Positions 13,001 to 26,362 are shown, numbered from the stretch's first letter. The stretch: DNA of 64,000 bases from Odiellus spinosus (GCA_963920705.1 OY987237.1:5176601-5240600); one strand, 5' to 3'. Numbers and translations are program-made. The notes: generated by a model not told the origin, from the sequence alone.

Positions 13001-16000
13001 ATATTTTTTTACCGTGGTTCATCTTCACTCTCGAACATACCGCGAAACAAGTGAAACACATTTACTGGGGCTATGGGAATAAACATTATCATTTCGCCCC
13101 TGTAGAAACATTTTTCCTGCCGTACGTTGATGCTCAAGGCACTTGAGCATTTTGAATCGAAAAACAGATGCAATTTAAAAGCTGTGAATCCAAGCCCACG
13201 GTTAACGTTTTAGTGGTATAATCGGAAGTATTTTTTAGCTTATTTCCGTTACTTAATTATTCATAACCTTTTAAAGTTAATTTAATAACTTAAGGCTATA
13301 TTTTTCTTAGCTTTATGTATGGTTACATTTTTGAAAAGTAAACCATTTGGAATGAAGCTATGATTTTGGCCGCTAGAATTCGTGCAGTCAGCTTAGGACC
13401 TCTATTCCTTATCCATATATCAGGATTCGGGTTACATGAGGACTTTAAAGACATTCGAGTTCGGGGAAGAAAAACGCGCGCGGGAAGATGTCAGAGCGAG
13501 GTTTCCGCCAAAATGGACGTTTCCGCGTAATACAACGTAGAAGGTAGAGCGCGATCGAGGAAGGGAGAGGGTGTATGGTAGGAGGATGCCAAAATAGGAG
13601 AAATAGGGGCTCTGGAAAACCCGCCAAAATGAAGGTTTTCTAGACTGGCACGCGCTGAACGCAAATGAAGGGGAGCGAAGAGCGTGCATGCCGTTCAACC
13701 CCTCAGTCTTATCGATTCGCCAACTCCTTATTTCTTGCCCTATATATTGTAAAGTCTTGCTGCGGCTTTAGACAAGTCTGTCCTATAGTTATAAATAGGT
13801 AATATATTCGAAAATTATCAGAGGATGGAAATAGTTTTTTTTTTAATATAATTTCCGTCTTTCCATTTCCACATTCTAACTAATTTAGATGCGCGGATAA
13901 TATCTTAATTATCTTCCCTTTGTTAATTACGCAAACTTCCCTTTGTTAATTAAGCAATTTTCCTACGTTAATCCTAACTGATTAGAGGTTATTTTGTACT
14001 CGAACATTTGCATTTTTTTCGAAACTAGGATTATTATTAGTTGGGTTAGAAAAAATATGCGCAACGGTACAATGGTTCCGTTCGAAACATCCGATTTACC
14101 AAGGCATACTTATTCCACGCGGCCACGCCACGACCTTGAAAAGGTGACTTACTGCTACCGGTTTTCAACTCTGACGCTATTTCGAAAATGTAAAAAGCTT
14201 ACCTATATTACGAACGAAAATAATTCCGATCTTATTAATCCAGTATTTAAATATTAGGCAACTTTAGTAATCCAAAAGAGATTTCAGGTCGGAATTAATG
14301 GGATTAGGATAATCGGATCTAAAAAAATAATAATATTAATAAAAAAATATCCAAAATAATCGTAAAAGAGACATTCTCGTCGGTAACACTACTTCAAACG
14401 CCTACACGTACACGTACGCGTTCCAGTAAGGATATTTTTCATATATTTACCTGTTCAATAACCTCTCTGAATTGCTCGTATTCGCTAGGATTGTTTTTTT
14501 AACTATATTATATTTTTAAATATTCCCTGAAAAGGGTCTTCACCGGATACACCGAAGTGCAGCCGTTAGAACACTTTTAAAGGCGCTGACCCGGAATTAG
14601 CTATCCCGTATTTATAATATCTAGTGATTAAAATAATCCTTAAAACGCAGTTAATTTTAAACTCTAGAAGTAGATCTTTATTAGGCCTACTTTATAAAAT
14701 TCAAATTAATTTTATAGACATTCGTGCATACCTCAACGCGACATCTTGTTACATATGAATCTAGGTAGGTAAATCCTTAATATAGCAAAGTATGTCGTAG
14801 AGAGAATCTCCGCGGACCAGGCTATTTTCCCACCTGTTTACTTGCAAGGAGGCAATGAAAGGTCGCGTGAACCCGTGATAACCGGGTTCCCTGCCCTCTT
14901 AGAGTAATGGAAGTATCTTCTATACCCATTTACCCATTTTTTTCACTCGTTTTTCGCTTTTTCTACTTTCTTTTTTACGTCACATCTCTTATATTGCTCC
15001 ATCTTCGACTTTTCCGCATCCTCATGATCGAATTTCCGAGGAAAACCACTTCCGGGAAGGGTTATATCTAGCCCGAGGCTCGCTAAGCTCTAGTATATAG
15101 ACGACCTATACTCCAAAATGGATTCCTAAACCTCTCTATAGTTCATTTTCAGGATATTTCTCGATAATGAGATGGCCTAGCTGCCTCAGTATCTCTAAAC
15201 GCTTTATGGGCAAATATAATATGCCTTTAGGTCTTCAAGACCTGATGACACCCATTCCATTAGATTGTTGCTATACATTTGAACTATAATAATTTCAACA
15301 AGTAGCGAAGAGTAGTTTGTGTTTATATTGTTGGGGCTATGATTTTTAAAACCTGATTTTATCTAATGGTAATTTAGATTTAAAATTTAAACATACATAA
15401 TGAAGTTATATATATATATATACCGATATACTTATGAGAATTCTATTTTTTTAACTGCAAATCCCTATATTAAATTATATTTCTAATAAAGCGTTAATTT
15501 GTTTCATCAGAAAATTCTAATTAAGCCTCTTTGATTATATTTTTCTTCTACTCATCTCTGCCAGAAAATATTATTCTTCAAAGGTTGAGATTAGATTTAT
15601 TTTCGGTACAGCTGTTAAGGCTGATAAGAACTTGGCTCTTTGACTGCTTTGCCGCGTTTGAGAGAGTATTAAAGTTGAGTAGCTTAGTTAAAGAAAAGAG
15701 GCGAGCGAAAAAAGCGCTCGCTAAGGGTCTTTGTTTGCGGAAAAGCCGACTGAGTGCTGAGAGACGAATCTATATTCACAATCATTCTTAAAACTTCAGC
15801 GCGTGTAAAGCTATAGGCTCCTTTATACCATTTTTAGAAATTAAACCGAGAGAAAGGATGCTTAGGTTTGTACCCGCTAGCGATTGAAATTGATTCTTAC
15901 TATATACGAAAAGAAAGCCAGAGAGAAGAGAGCGGACTTTTGGAATCAAAAAATCCTCTTCTAAAATCGCCGACTGCATCACTAAAAGTAAAAAATTGCC

Positions 16001-16431
16001 TCGACTTTCTTTTCGGCCACAGCTATTCTTCAATTTCCCCCTTTTGCTCGCGACTTCTACCCTCGAATTCCTACGTTCAGTCCCCTTAAAACTCTCTCAG
16101 CCTCGGGAGGAAGTTTTCGATCCGATAAAAAAAATTTACATAAAGCTTGTCGGCTGCTTTTTTTTCTTCTTTTTTTTTTTATTGTCCTAGCAATAACGGA
16201 AGTTTTTAAATAAAATCTTTCCCCTTTCTACGTTGCTTCAAGTATTCAAGTATGATTCGAAAAAAACAAACAGAGGTACTTGATTGAAATTAGATAAAAA
16301 CTACAGTCAGTTTGGAATATTTTAAGCACTTTCTAATTAAGCTAAAGAGATAAAGGGAATCTTAGAGCTTCAAACTTGCCGAAAATTCAAACCTGATTTG
16401 ATTATAGAAACATTTTGTTTATTTAATTTAA
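10075..16431. other. Long non-coding interval
   Basis: No recognisable gene. It contains a 15-bp poly-G run (10432-10446), a CpG-rich stretch at about 11390-11620 that could be a promoter-type region, a purine-rich CpG-containing stretch at 13440-13690, a short direct repeat of CTTCCCTTTGTTAATTA near 13915-13960, and a small TA array near 15409. Open frames of 60-115 codons here lack domains and codon structure. Confidence 0.45.
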
Positions 16432-17117
16432 AGGGAGACGATCAGAAAACATTTTTCATTATTCAGTTGCAACCTAATAGCAAGTGATTTTTTTTTATCA
16501 CTTCCTTATCGTTTAAATAGGCCTAATCCATCATTAAAAAAATTATAAACATATATTCATTTGGAATAAATTTAAAACTAGGCCTAACTGGATTCATGGA
16601 GATCCTGCATTCCCCATATAAGGCCATCGATCAATTGGTCGCTAGTTCTTATATGTGGAGTTCAGGATCTCCATGAATCCAGCCAAGAAGGATCAGTCAA
16701 GGAGAGGAAAAGTGGGGACGGCGCGGTTCCTACTGCGTCGGCCTAAACTCCCACTCTGGGAGAACGGGGGTAGAGACGTTTCGTGGTAAATTTTTGTCAC
16801 GTGGGTAAAACGGATCCTTCATCAGCTTCGTAGTAGTCGACGACGCTAGTGACCACGTGACAACAGTTTACCTCGAGAATTTCCTATCCCCCCTTTCCAC
16901 CCGAGTGGGAGGTTTGCTCTTCTCTCTCTAACTCAACGCAGCCCCACTTTTCCTCTCCTTATCTGATCCTCCTTGATCCAGCTAAGCCTATTTTTGATGT
17001 TAAGTTTTAAATTTCTAATTTATTATTTGTTTTGTGAACTTTTTATTGGTGGATTAGGCCTATTTAAACGATAAGGAATCGATAAAAAATCACTTGTTGT
17101 TATGCTGCATTCTCCCT
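16432..17117. mobile_element. Family D foldback element, copy 2, split by a family C insertion
   Basis: The left end, AGGGAGA, follows TTAA (16428-16431). Family D arms (AATAGGCCTAATCCATC, TAGGCCTAACTGGATTC) lie on both sides of a nested family C element at 16684-16975. The right end reads GCATTCTCCCT. About 40 bp of foreign sequence sits near the left end. Confidence 0.75.
16684..16975 (+). mobile_element. Family C MITE, copy 2, nested in family D
   Basis: A 292-bp element with CAAGAAGGATCAG and CTGATCCTCCTTG ends and the exact 7-bp duplication ATCCAGC (16677-16683 and 16976-16982). The target lies in the right arm of a family D element. It is the same heptamer used by copy 3. Confidence 0.88.
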
Positions 17118-17837
17118 ATTATGATTAAGACTTTTTTTATAAGGAATATCTTTTCAAATTGTCAGACATTTTCATTCCCTCTTTTAAGAGCCAATAATAG
17201 GCTTAGCTAAGGACGAAATAAAGCGTGCCATTTTTATCGCATTATGGTCATGGCAGCGTGCACGAAACTGTTCCGAGTTGCTCGCTAGCTCGCCGGCGCA
17301 TCCGCCAATTCAGCAAAAACCTAGACTTCATCGGTTTCCCGCGACATGCCATATTTCCGAAGGTAAAATTCTGTCTAAGAAGAAAAAAGGCGCCAAATTT
17401 CTTACAGGGAGTATAAGACTATAGTGAAAATAAAAAAAATGGCTAGAGAGCTAAGAAGATCCTTCATGCATGCATAATCTAAGCGAGAAAAAAAATTGGA
17501 CGCGTGGGGTGGAATAGGACCCAAATTGCTAGAGCGAGAAATGATGGGCCATGCCAGCAAAATTTTTTCTTATACCCAGCAGCTTTCCACCTCTTTTCGA
17601 AGTCTACGCTATACCAAAGTTTCTATAATGATATCAATGTATTTTAATGGTGACAACAGATTCCAAAAATGAAACATTTTGTGCTTAAAAGATAGCTACT
17701 TAAAAAACTACTCAAGAAAATATATGCTTCTGGTACTTTTAATTAACTAAATAGTTCGAATTAAATCGTTTCAAATGGAAAAATATCTCGAAAACTCCTT
17801 TCATGATAACAAAGAAATCATAATTGTATACGTCTGT
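17118..17837. other. Non-coding interval
   Basis: Nothing recognised beyond AT-rich sequence. A 63-codon open frame at 17225-17416 has no identifiable domain. Confidence 0.45.
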
Positions 17838-18154
17838 CCAAGAATTCATTCAGGTTCCATAAGAATATGGGAGCATGCTTAAGCCTCTGGTACCATCCTC
17901 CCAAACTTTGTAACAAAAGTTCGTCCGCAATTTTCGCAACATTTGTACGCTTAGATCTTTTTTCGGTCAGCTCCATTTTTATTACCCAAAATATTATGTC
18001 AAGGTCGTTAGTGGCACGGGTTAATAATAGATGTCAGGAGCGATTTACTTGAAAAATCGATTCGAAGCAGACGAACTTTTGCTACAAAGTTTGGGAGGAT
18101 GGTTATTGAATCGCGGCCCTCCCATATTCTTATGGAACCTGAATGGATTCTTGG
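17838..18154. mobile_element. Foldback element with long inverted ends
   Basis: The outer inverted repeat is CCAAGAATTCATTCAGG with mirror CCTGAATGGATTCTTGG. The arms continue through CATAAGAATATGGGAG and the CCATCCTCCCAAACTTTGT block. About 317 bp. The flanks share only GTCT, so no target duplication is claimed. The CAAG terminus resembles family C. Confidence 0.65.
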
Positions 18155-18464
18155 TCTAAATGAGAAAAGCTAAAGCGAATTGATACACAATTTTAATCTT
18201 GATTGCGAATAAGTAGTCCAGTCCAACTCACCTTGAACACAAATACCAAGATGGCAGACAATCGCGAATTCACTTTAATTAATGAGTTTTTTCATTAGAA
18301 TTTTGTTTAGAATTTATTATAAGTATATAAACAGGTCGTGAACTGTTGTGGTCCCAAATAAGCTTTTAACTGCACGAATTAACCCAGTAGGTGAAATATA
18401 ATTTAAGAAATAGTCTGTTAAATTGTAACAACAAATGTGACTTTAAAATAGACTTCTCTCCCAC

Positions 18465-18504
<40 letters not shown>

Positions 18505-19918
18505 CCCGCCTGCGAGGTTAGGGATGGTTAAGACATTTAGACTTTAAACGTCTGTAGATCGTCAGATCATAAATTTTTACAAAATGGGGTTATGTGATAA
18601 AAAAATAGAAGAAAACAAGATGGTTCGAATCGTGGGGCCATGATAGCAACGGCATGTTTTCATGGCCGTAGTTAGCTTGCAAATCTAGTTAGCTTGCTAA
18701 ATTTTAATGCCAACATGATGGGGCCATATAGTTAGCACGCTGTGTTTTCCAACGAATGGAAGCGTATTTTTTCGGTTAGGCTCCTGCCTTTGACATTGTC
18801 GGTGGGACGACGTTGGTGGACTTAGCATGATCGCTATAGTTACGAAAAACGAGTTTTTACGTAACTATAAAAAGAGTATAGGTTCACAGACGGAAACTTT
18901 AGTTATAAAACCATGCCGGCTCTAATTCACCATAGTTGTCACGAAAGATGCTTATGGAATGGTATTATATTCTATTCCTATTTTACTTTCGACCCTTTAA
19001 CTCACATTTTAGACGAGACAGTCCGTGATTTTCGTCGCTTTTTATTATATAAGTGAAGAAAAAAAAGACCTCATTAATAAAATAGACAATGGATTGCGCG
19101 TCACAAAAAATTAAATATTTGCGCGTACAACTTACATCCTTATTCCCACGTAACGGAATACGAGCCATACATTTTCTTTGGCCTTTGAGTTCATTTACAA
19201 TTTTTTCTATTGTCAATTTCTTAAAGGTAAATTAAGAGCTTAATCTTAAAGGGAAGGTAAAAAAAAGACAAGCATTGAGTGCCTTTTTTTATCGATTTTA
19301 TCTTTTTCGTAACAACATCACTTTAAATACTAAAACAAAGTGCTTCCGGTTTTGAATAACTCTAGTTCATAAAGTTTTTATTTTTATTCCGAGACAGAAA
19401 TTTTGATTCGCGCATTGTGTAAACTCGAACTGAAATAAGGCGAAGAAAATCATCTCACTTGGGAGCCCTTTAGCTCGCTCGACTCTGAAATATAAATCGG
19501 TGCAAATTTTTTTCCTCCCTTTTAGAGAGAATATCGTCGAAAAGCTCGTGGGGCCGAGTAAATAAGGGCCCGGCCGCGTGGAGGTATCTAGTTTCGTAAT
19601 ATGGAAGAAGCGGCCGAAAATATTCCCCTTGGAAAAATAGTATTTGGTCCGCGTTGGGGGAACCTATAAGGAGAATACTCCGCTACGAACATAAATCAGT
19701 TCTCCCAATTCCAGACGTACGTACGCGAGAGATACCATATACGAAATTATATTCTTGGAAAGATCTCAAGTTCCGTTCCTGTATAGGTTCATTGCTTAAT
19801 AGTGTGGAAGGTATAACTGCGTAGTTCCATCACTTTCAATATTCCCCATTTACAATATTTGATCGAGCCCAGAATTTCAGTAAATTTTAATTGCTAGCCC
19901 ACAGGTTCTCTTCTTTGA
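18155..19918. other. Non-coding interval with a poly-T tract
   Basis: No gene recognised. It contains a run of 33 T (18468-18500) and small direct repeats of GTTAGCTTGC near 18670-18700. Confidence 0.45.
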
Positions 19919-20545
19919 AGGGATAATGCAACCTAACAAGTGTTTTAATAGGTCTAATCAATCGATAATAAGTTTACAAACAAATATTAAACTATAGAAA
20001 TAAATTTAAAACTTACCATGGATTCATGGAGATATCCTGAACTTCCCATATAAGGACTGGCGACCAATCATCGATTACTCTTTCATGGGGAATGCATTAT
20101 CACAATGAATCCAGCCAAGAAGGAATAGATAAGGAGAGGAAATGTGGGGCTGCGTTGAGTTAGAGAGAGAAGAGCCAGCCTCCCACTCGGGTGGAAAGGG
20201 GGGATAGGAAATTCTCGAGGTAAACTGTTGTCACGTGGTCGCTAGCGTCGTTGGCTACTACGCGTCTCATAAAGGATCCGTTTTCCCCACATGACAACAA
20301 TTCACCACGAAACGTCTCTACCCCCGTTCTCCCAGAGTGGGAGTTTAGGCCGACGCAGTACGAGCCGCGCCGTTCCCACATTTCCTCTCCTTATCTAATC
20401 CTTCTTGATCCAGCTAAGCCTATTTTCTGGGTAAGTTTTAAAATTATTTCTAGTTTAATATTTGTTTGTATTTTTTTTTATTTTATTATTGGTGGATTAG
20501 GCCTATTTTAAGGGATATCACTTGTTATTTGGTTGCAATCCCCAT
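19919..20545. mobile_element. Family D foldback element, copy 3, split by a family C insertion
   Basis: Left end AGGGATAATGCAACC; right end GGTTGCAATCCCCAT next to TTAA (20546-20549). Family D arms flank a nested family C copy at 20116-20407. The left TTAA has decayed to TTGA. Confidence 0.7.
20116..20407 (-). mobile_element. Family C MITE, copy 3, nested in family D
   Basis: A 292-bp family C element in the opposite orientation to copy 2. It is flanked by the exact duplication ATCCAGC (20109-20115 and 20408-20414), the same heptamer and same family D arm as copy 2. Confidence 0.88.
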
Positions 20546-20549
20546 TTAA

Positions 20550-21050
20550 GCAGATAGAATCTGATAAGTGATGCATCCTCTACTTTTCTATTTAGTTGGG
20601 GAGGCTAATAACTATAATTAAATTAATTATAATATATAAATCTAGTTCTTCTTATCAATATCTACATTAATGCTATATTTAACACGAAGTTCTCTACATT
20701 TTTAAATGCAGGATTTCAATACTATAAAAAAATTACAAATATTATTTAATGGTGCCCATTCTAAATATGTGACTATGTATAGCGCGTCTGGAAGAGTGGG
20801 TGTATAGATTCCATCTGGGAATGGACGGTATCGTATTTAACCGAGGCGCTAGATAGCCTTTTAACTCTTCACACCCTCAGCTTCTTCCCGTTTGGTGGCT
20901 TCATTATATAGTGTATAAAAGAGAAACGTTTATATTCTTTATATTTCGCTTAACATCCGTACGCTCGTTGCAAATAAGCTTCGTTTCCATCGCTTTTAAT
21001 CTTCCTTTCACCGTTTCAAAGGGAAAATGAAAATATGAAAGATGTGTTAA
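20550..21050. other. Non-coding spacer
   Basis: AT-rich; no gene seen. It ends in the TTAA that flanks the family E element. Confidence 0.45.
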
Positions 21051-21509
21051 AGGGAGAATGAAAGGCCAAAACAACCTATTTTTAATCGATTAAGAATGTT
21101 AAAATAATGAGAAAAACAATAATATAACTCACCAAAAATATTTCGTTATTTTATAATCAATTTCCAAAGTTCCGAAACTTGCGGATCCTAAGTCTTGGCT
21201 GCATAGCTCGGCGAACTAGGCGAGCACGATCCTTATTTTTTAATATTACCGTCTGATCTAGTCGCCAATCACGAGCGAGTACGCGTATTTTTAAAATACG
21301 CGTACTCGCTCGTGATTGGCGACAAGAACAGCCGCGAATATTAAAAAAAAAAAAATACGGGTCGGGCTAGGCAGCCTAGGCTTAGCGTCGGAACTTTGGA
21401 AATTGATTATAAAATAACGAAATGTTTTTGGTGAGTTATTATTTTTTTCTCATTATTTTAACATTCTTAATCGATTAAAAATAGGTTGTTTCGGCCTTTC
21501 ATTCTCCCT
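21051..21509. mobile_element. Family E TTAA foldback element
   Basis: A 459-bp near-palindrome. It is flanked by TTAA on both sides (21047-21050 and 21510-21513), with ends AGGGAGAATGAAAGGCC. Arms of about 200 bp pair across the element, and the centre (about 21255-21322) is an almost perfect hairpin containing TACGCGTA. It shares the first ten bases of family D but differs inside. Non-coding. Confidence 0.85.
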
Positions 21510-21513
21510 TTAA

Positions 21514-24500
21514 AGGAAATATTCATTACATATTTATACCAAATGATGATTAAAATATATTTTCAAAAATTGTTCGAAGAAATTTAAATATTTTTAAAGT
21601 CAGGTTTGCTTAGCTTTCACTCAGATTTTTAAGCCTTTTTGATAAGAAATCGTGGAAGATTTTGAACGGAGAGAGAAACAGATTCTGAAGCTTGTTGATC
21701 CGTTAAAGTTTTGTCTTATAAGCAAACTGATGGCTTAGTACGTTTTCTTTTTCTGCTTCCAAATTAAATTTCACGCCAAAGGGAATCGCGTCAGGGATTA
21801 AGATACAATTTAAACGCATCGTCACCAAAGTAAACCGAAAATAGGAACTTTTCTTGTTTTTCTAGCATTGATTTAAAAGGAAACTATGGCCCATTTTTAC
21901 GACGTTTTTAATATAATTATCAATATTTTTAAGTAAAGCATTGCTCGTTGTACATTCCCATTTTAGGATGTTGATTTTCGTACCTTAATTAGTGTAGGAG
22001 AATATTTTTTTCTATTAACTCCACGATTCAACCATTTATTATTCCTATAATTTAGGAATACTTCTTAATCTCAAAATTCAAAGAATATGTAAAATTGTTC
22101 AGAATTTCCCCTGGGATATGAGCTTATAATATTCTTCATTCATAATTAATTTTGAAAGTAAAGGTGATTTTTAATTTCTCACTTCCGGTTTTAATCCAGG
22201 ACACATAACCATGATGGTCCCAAATTGTTCTTAAACCTTTTTCAAGTAGTGGACCACCCAATGAGTCTTTAAGTACCGTCACAAATGGGTATATTTTTAC
22301 TTTTAAAGAAGATTTAATCTCATGATCCCAAATTTAAAATCCATTATTATTCAAACCAAAATAATTAAAACCCAATCGCGCACCAAGAATCAGTTGACAG
22401 TTTGTCAATGTAATAGCCCACTCTCAGCCAGCATTTCCTAACAAATTTCGTGGCAATATGGGTTATTATAATCCGTAAGAGCCCGCTAGAGACTGGGCAT
22501 CACGAGCGTAATGCATTTCGTCGGGCGCCAGTAATTCGTCCGTTATAGCCCTAAAACGGTCCTGTAACTTAATCCTTAACGACTCCCAACGCTCGCAATC
22601 CCTTATATTCCTAGAGAATATGATCAAGGTGGTCCTATAGTCGTCTGACTCTCCTCGCTATTACAGTAAAAATATCCCCTTAAGAAAGTTTAACAGTTTC
22701 TTGTCCACATTTCTAATCATTCTTAAGCCTTGGTATATGCTTTCCAACACGCTGTCAGTTTACGCTGTTCTATTACAATTCTGTTTGGGGCTAAAACGTC
22801 GTGTGTTTTTCGCTAGTAGCTATTACGAAGCTTTGATCAACATTATACTACGTTGCATTTCACTTTTTTTTCGTGACTTGTTTTTGTAAACACATCCCAT
22901 AAATGGGCGAGTGTCCTGTCTGGTTACTTGTTCGCCATTTTTAACCCTTGTTACGTCTTCGCAAACAGTTCCTACTAGTTTTTAGTCTGTACTTAATAAT
23001 TAAGCCCATTTTTTTGGGCTTAAAACATCGGATTTTGTTAGTTGTTTTTCCGATGCTGGTCTCAGTTTCTTGAGATTCATATAACTTCATACGCACTGCC
23101 AAGATGATCCGTACCCAGTTTCTTTTTTTGGGGCCAAAACGTCGTGTTTTATAGGGAAAAGTGGTAGTTTTATTCGCTTTTTTTTGGAGGAGGGGAGGAG
23201 TTTTTGGGGTGGATCGGACGATTCTGGCGCGCGGCGACATCTCAAGGGACTCGTCCATCATTCTCCGGAGAGGCTATGTGCCGGTTCTTTCCGAATATAG
23301 CCTGCACACCAAGCCAGAAGAACAGAGTTTCTTATGGCCTAGACGACTCGGGGACTGAGGACATTAAGGAATGTATAAAAAGGGGGAAATAAGGATAGGT
23401 TATGGTTGCGCGGGAAAAAGAGATGACGGGAAAAAGAGATAAGAAATTTATACGAAGTCAATGAAGTGATATTATTCTCCATCTTCTCCTTTGATGGACT
23501 CTTTTTTTTTTTTTTTTTTTCTTTCCGTGTAATTGCACGCGAGTTTATCATAATTGTTTCTAGGGATAATTTTATTATACGTCAATATTATCCTTGACTA
23601 TATTGACCCATGGGTTAACTATATTTATTTTCATCCTTAGAAATCCACCATTTTTCTCATAAGGTTCTGAAAAACATAATGGTATAGAGTAGCTTTGGAT
23701 AGAATTCTTGTAATATTACCAGGAAATATGTTGAAGCTTTTTAACCACGATTCGGGAGGACTATTGTTTTAGTTGAGACTTATTTTTGAATTATCGGCAG
23801 TGAGAAAAATGGATTAGAAAATTCAGTAAATGTAAGGTAGTGAGTAAAAAATCTGCGACACACAATCTTAAGCACCTTAAAATTATGTTTCCACCCCTGA
23901 AAAAGATCTTGGGGCCATGCAGGGTAAGATTTGAAACCACAAAATTCCACTCACAGAAAAACATAAAAAATAAAGTTAAAAATTTTACCCAATTTTTAAT
24001 TTTTTTATTTTTATCGAATCAATTTGTAGGGCTCATTATTTCTTCGAATCTCAAACTATTCATCTAGCGTTAATGATATGATAAGCAATAGAGGTTGAAG
24101 GCGGCACAAAGGAATTCGCGTAATACCTAGCTTAGTTAGGCTGATTATCTCTCGCTGACTTTTGTGGTAGCGGTCGAAACGTTGCGTTGCGTGTACTTTA
24201 AACAACGTAAAACGTGACTGGAATAACTAATTTCTAATAATTTGCAAGGTGTTGCTTGCTATAGAAATTACATCACCGTTTATAAATACCCAATACTCCC
24301 AGATTCAAGAAAAAGGGTCTTGATCCAATTTCTCCAAACCCTAGCTTTTTTCTCTTTTTGTAGCGTTCATTAGTATTCGTTCTTTTTTAAATATAAAATT
24401 TACCCGGAAAGGGTAATCAAGTGTTAAACACCGTATAAAAGGTGAAAAATATCACTCACACGCAAAATATAACATTGTAACATTTATATTTAAGTAATGT

Positions 24501-24745
24501 AGAAGCTTGCATTCAAGTACAAGTCACATGTACTCTGAGGATACAATTTTTTTTCTGTGGTCAGATATTTTTCCGGACTTTTTATTCAGGTGCCAGGATT
24601 TTTACCCACGCAACCTGAGATCGAGGTCTTAGCTGACCTTTATTTACTCGACAATAATTTGAAACCTATTTTAGGGGGGCCTCTTTCGTTTGGTTTCGAG
24701 GCCCTTTTGAGTAGATTTTGGGGTCCCCTTGAAAGTTACACGTAG
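21514..24745. other. Non-coding interval
   Basis: No recognisable gene. The motif AAAACGTCGTG recurs near 22793 and 23136. There is a poly-T run near 23500. A 106-codon frame at 22941-23261 is low-complexity and has no domain. Confidence 0.45.
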
Positions 24746-24752
24746 GCTATAG

Positions 24753-25044
24753 CAAGAAGGATCAGATAAGGAGAGGAAAAGTGGGGCTGCGTTGAGTTAG
24801 AGAGAGAAGAGCCAACCTCCCACTCGGGTGGAAAGGGGGGATAGGAAATTCTCGAGGTAAACTGTTGTCACGTGGTCGCTAGCTAGCGCGTCTCATAAAG
24901 GATTCGTTTTACCCACGTGACAACAATTTACCACGAAGCATCTCTACCCCCGTCTGTCCCCCGTTCTCCCAGAGTGGGAGTTTAGGCCGACGCAGTAGGA
25001 GCCGCGCCGTTCCCACTTTTCCTCTCCTTATCTGATCCTTCTTG
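24753..25044 (-). mobile_element. Family C MITE, copy 4 (7-bp TSD)
   Basis: A 292-bp family C element with ends CAAGAAGGATCAGATAAG, flanked by the exact 7-bp duplication GCTATAG (24746-24752 and 25045-25051). Confidence 0.88.
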
Positions 25045-25051
25045 GCTATAG

Positions 25052-25868
25052 CATACTTAGTCTACCCTGACACCCTTTGAACTTGCTTAATTCCATCAAA
25101 CAAAAAGGTTTGAACTTTCTTCTATTAACTCTTGCTAGTTTTTGAACCATCGAAATCATGATAAAGTTTAATTTTGGTGCATACTATATTGACTCGACAA
25201 CCACACTTTATAGTATATGCCTTCAAATGGTAGCCTGCAACTTCATTGCGAAATAAATTTTATTATTAAATAATTAGAGGGTTTACTTGAAATATGGGCC
25301 GTTGAATTAAACTCTGCAATGATGCTGCTATGTGTGGCAGCACCGAAGCGTAACCAAGGGTAACTAAATGTAAAATGCAAGAGAGCTAGCTAATGGGCGG
25401 AGGCGAGTGGAAATGTTTTATCTTTTTGGTCGGCCCTTCTCGATCCCCCTTATGCTGGGAAGGATATTTTACAGGTACTTTATTAAACGCGCTGCTAATT
25501 GTTTATCCGACCACTTTACACTGTAGATACAGAGCTTGTGTAGCTCTCTTGTAAATGAATCTAATTTTCTATATAAAAGTACGTTTTCCAATTGCGATTA
25601 CGTCTTTTCCAAGGTTATAACTTTGGATTTAAAATTGCAATCAACTATAATGGGTTTTCTCGTGTCTTGGGAATACATGGACATCGTCATAATTATCCTA
25701 GGGGTTTGCTCTGTTAGACATTTCTGGGGTCTTTACACACAAGATTCTTAAATTTCGCGTAGTAGAACATTCGGGAAACATCTCTGATCTGCGCAGAAAA
25801 TCTGAAACGATTTCGACATTGTATTAAAAGGATAAAATCCGATTCCTCCCATGGCTTCCTAAAATATT
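25052..25868. other. Non-coding interval
   Basis: No gene recognised between the family C element and the dispersed repeat that hosts the Polinton. Confidence 0.45.
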
Positions 25869-25939
25869 CGCGACTTGTGCTGTTGTACGCACGAAAATAA
25901 CCATGAATGAGATACAAAGAGTGTGCCGCAGCACGTGTC
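25869..25939 (+). repeat. Dispersed repeat X, left part (Polinton target)
   Basis: The sequence around GTGCTGTTGTACGC, ACGAAAATAA and TGAATGAGAT matches 63700-63780. The last six bases, CGTGTC (25934-25939), are the Polinton target duplication. The repeat resumes at 40762. Confidence 0.7.
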
Positions 25940-25969
25940 AGTAAATAAAAAATGAGAGTTGACTATCAC

Positions 25970-26362
25970 GGGGTGGCAGTTTTGATCATGGGTTCTATGG
26001 GGTGGTAATGTTAATTTTCCTTCGACGGACATTTCCCCGGATATTCTCCCGGCAATTGAAAGGCGGTATAGCCGCAGACCTATGCCAGCGACACCCCGCA
26101 AAGGGGTGTGATAAGACTCCGCTGTTTCGGAAGCTCACAGCGGCAGATAAGAAATCGTGAATATCGGGGTGGCAGTTTTGGTCTTGGGTGCTATGGAGTG
26201 GCAATGCTAATTTGGCTTCGACGGGTAAGAGCGTCGATTTAACGTCGGGTAGAGAAGAACGTTCACCCCGTGGAGAGCTACCCTTGGTTCTACGTATAGA
26301 GGGTGTGATAAGACGCCGTAGTTTCGGAAGCTTACAACGGCAGATAAGAAATCTGGAATATC
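25970..26362 (+). repeat. Tandem duplicated module inside the left TIR
   Basis: Block A (GGGGTGGCAGTTTTG...TTCGACGG) occurs at 25970-26028 and 26164-26223. Block B (GGGTGTGATAAGAC...GGCAGATAAGAAATC...ATATC) occurs at 26103-26163 and 26301-26362. The A-B unit is therefore repeated at a spacing of about 195 bp, with diverged spacers. The mirror image lies at about 40339-40731 in the right repeat. Subterminal repeats of this kind can be binding sites for integrase or replication proteins; that role is inference. Confidence 0.85.

Noticed and set aside
25995-26204. 69-80 codon open frames in the left Polinton TIR and identical ones at 40497-40797
   Set aside because: They occur in mirror image because they lie in the inverted repeats and they cross repeat modules. 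No start or family support.
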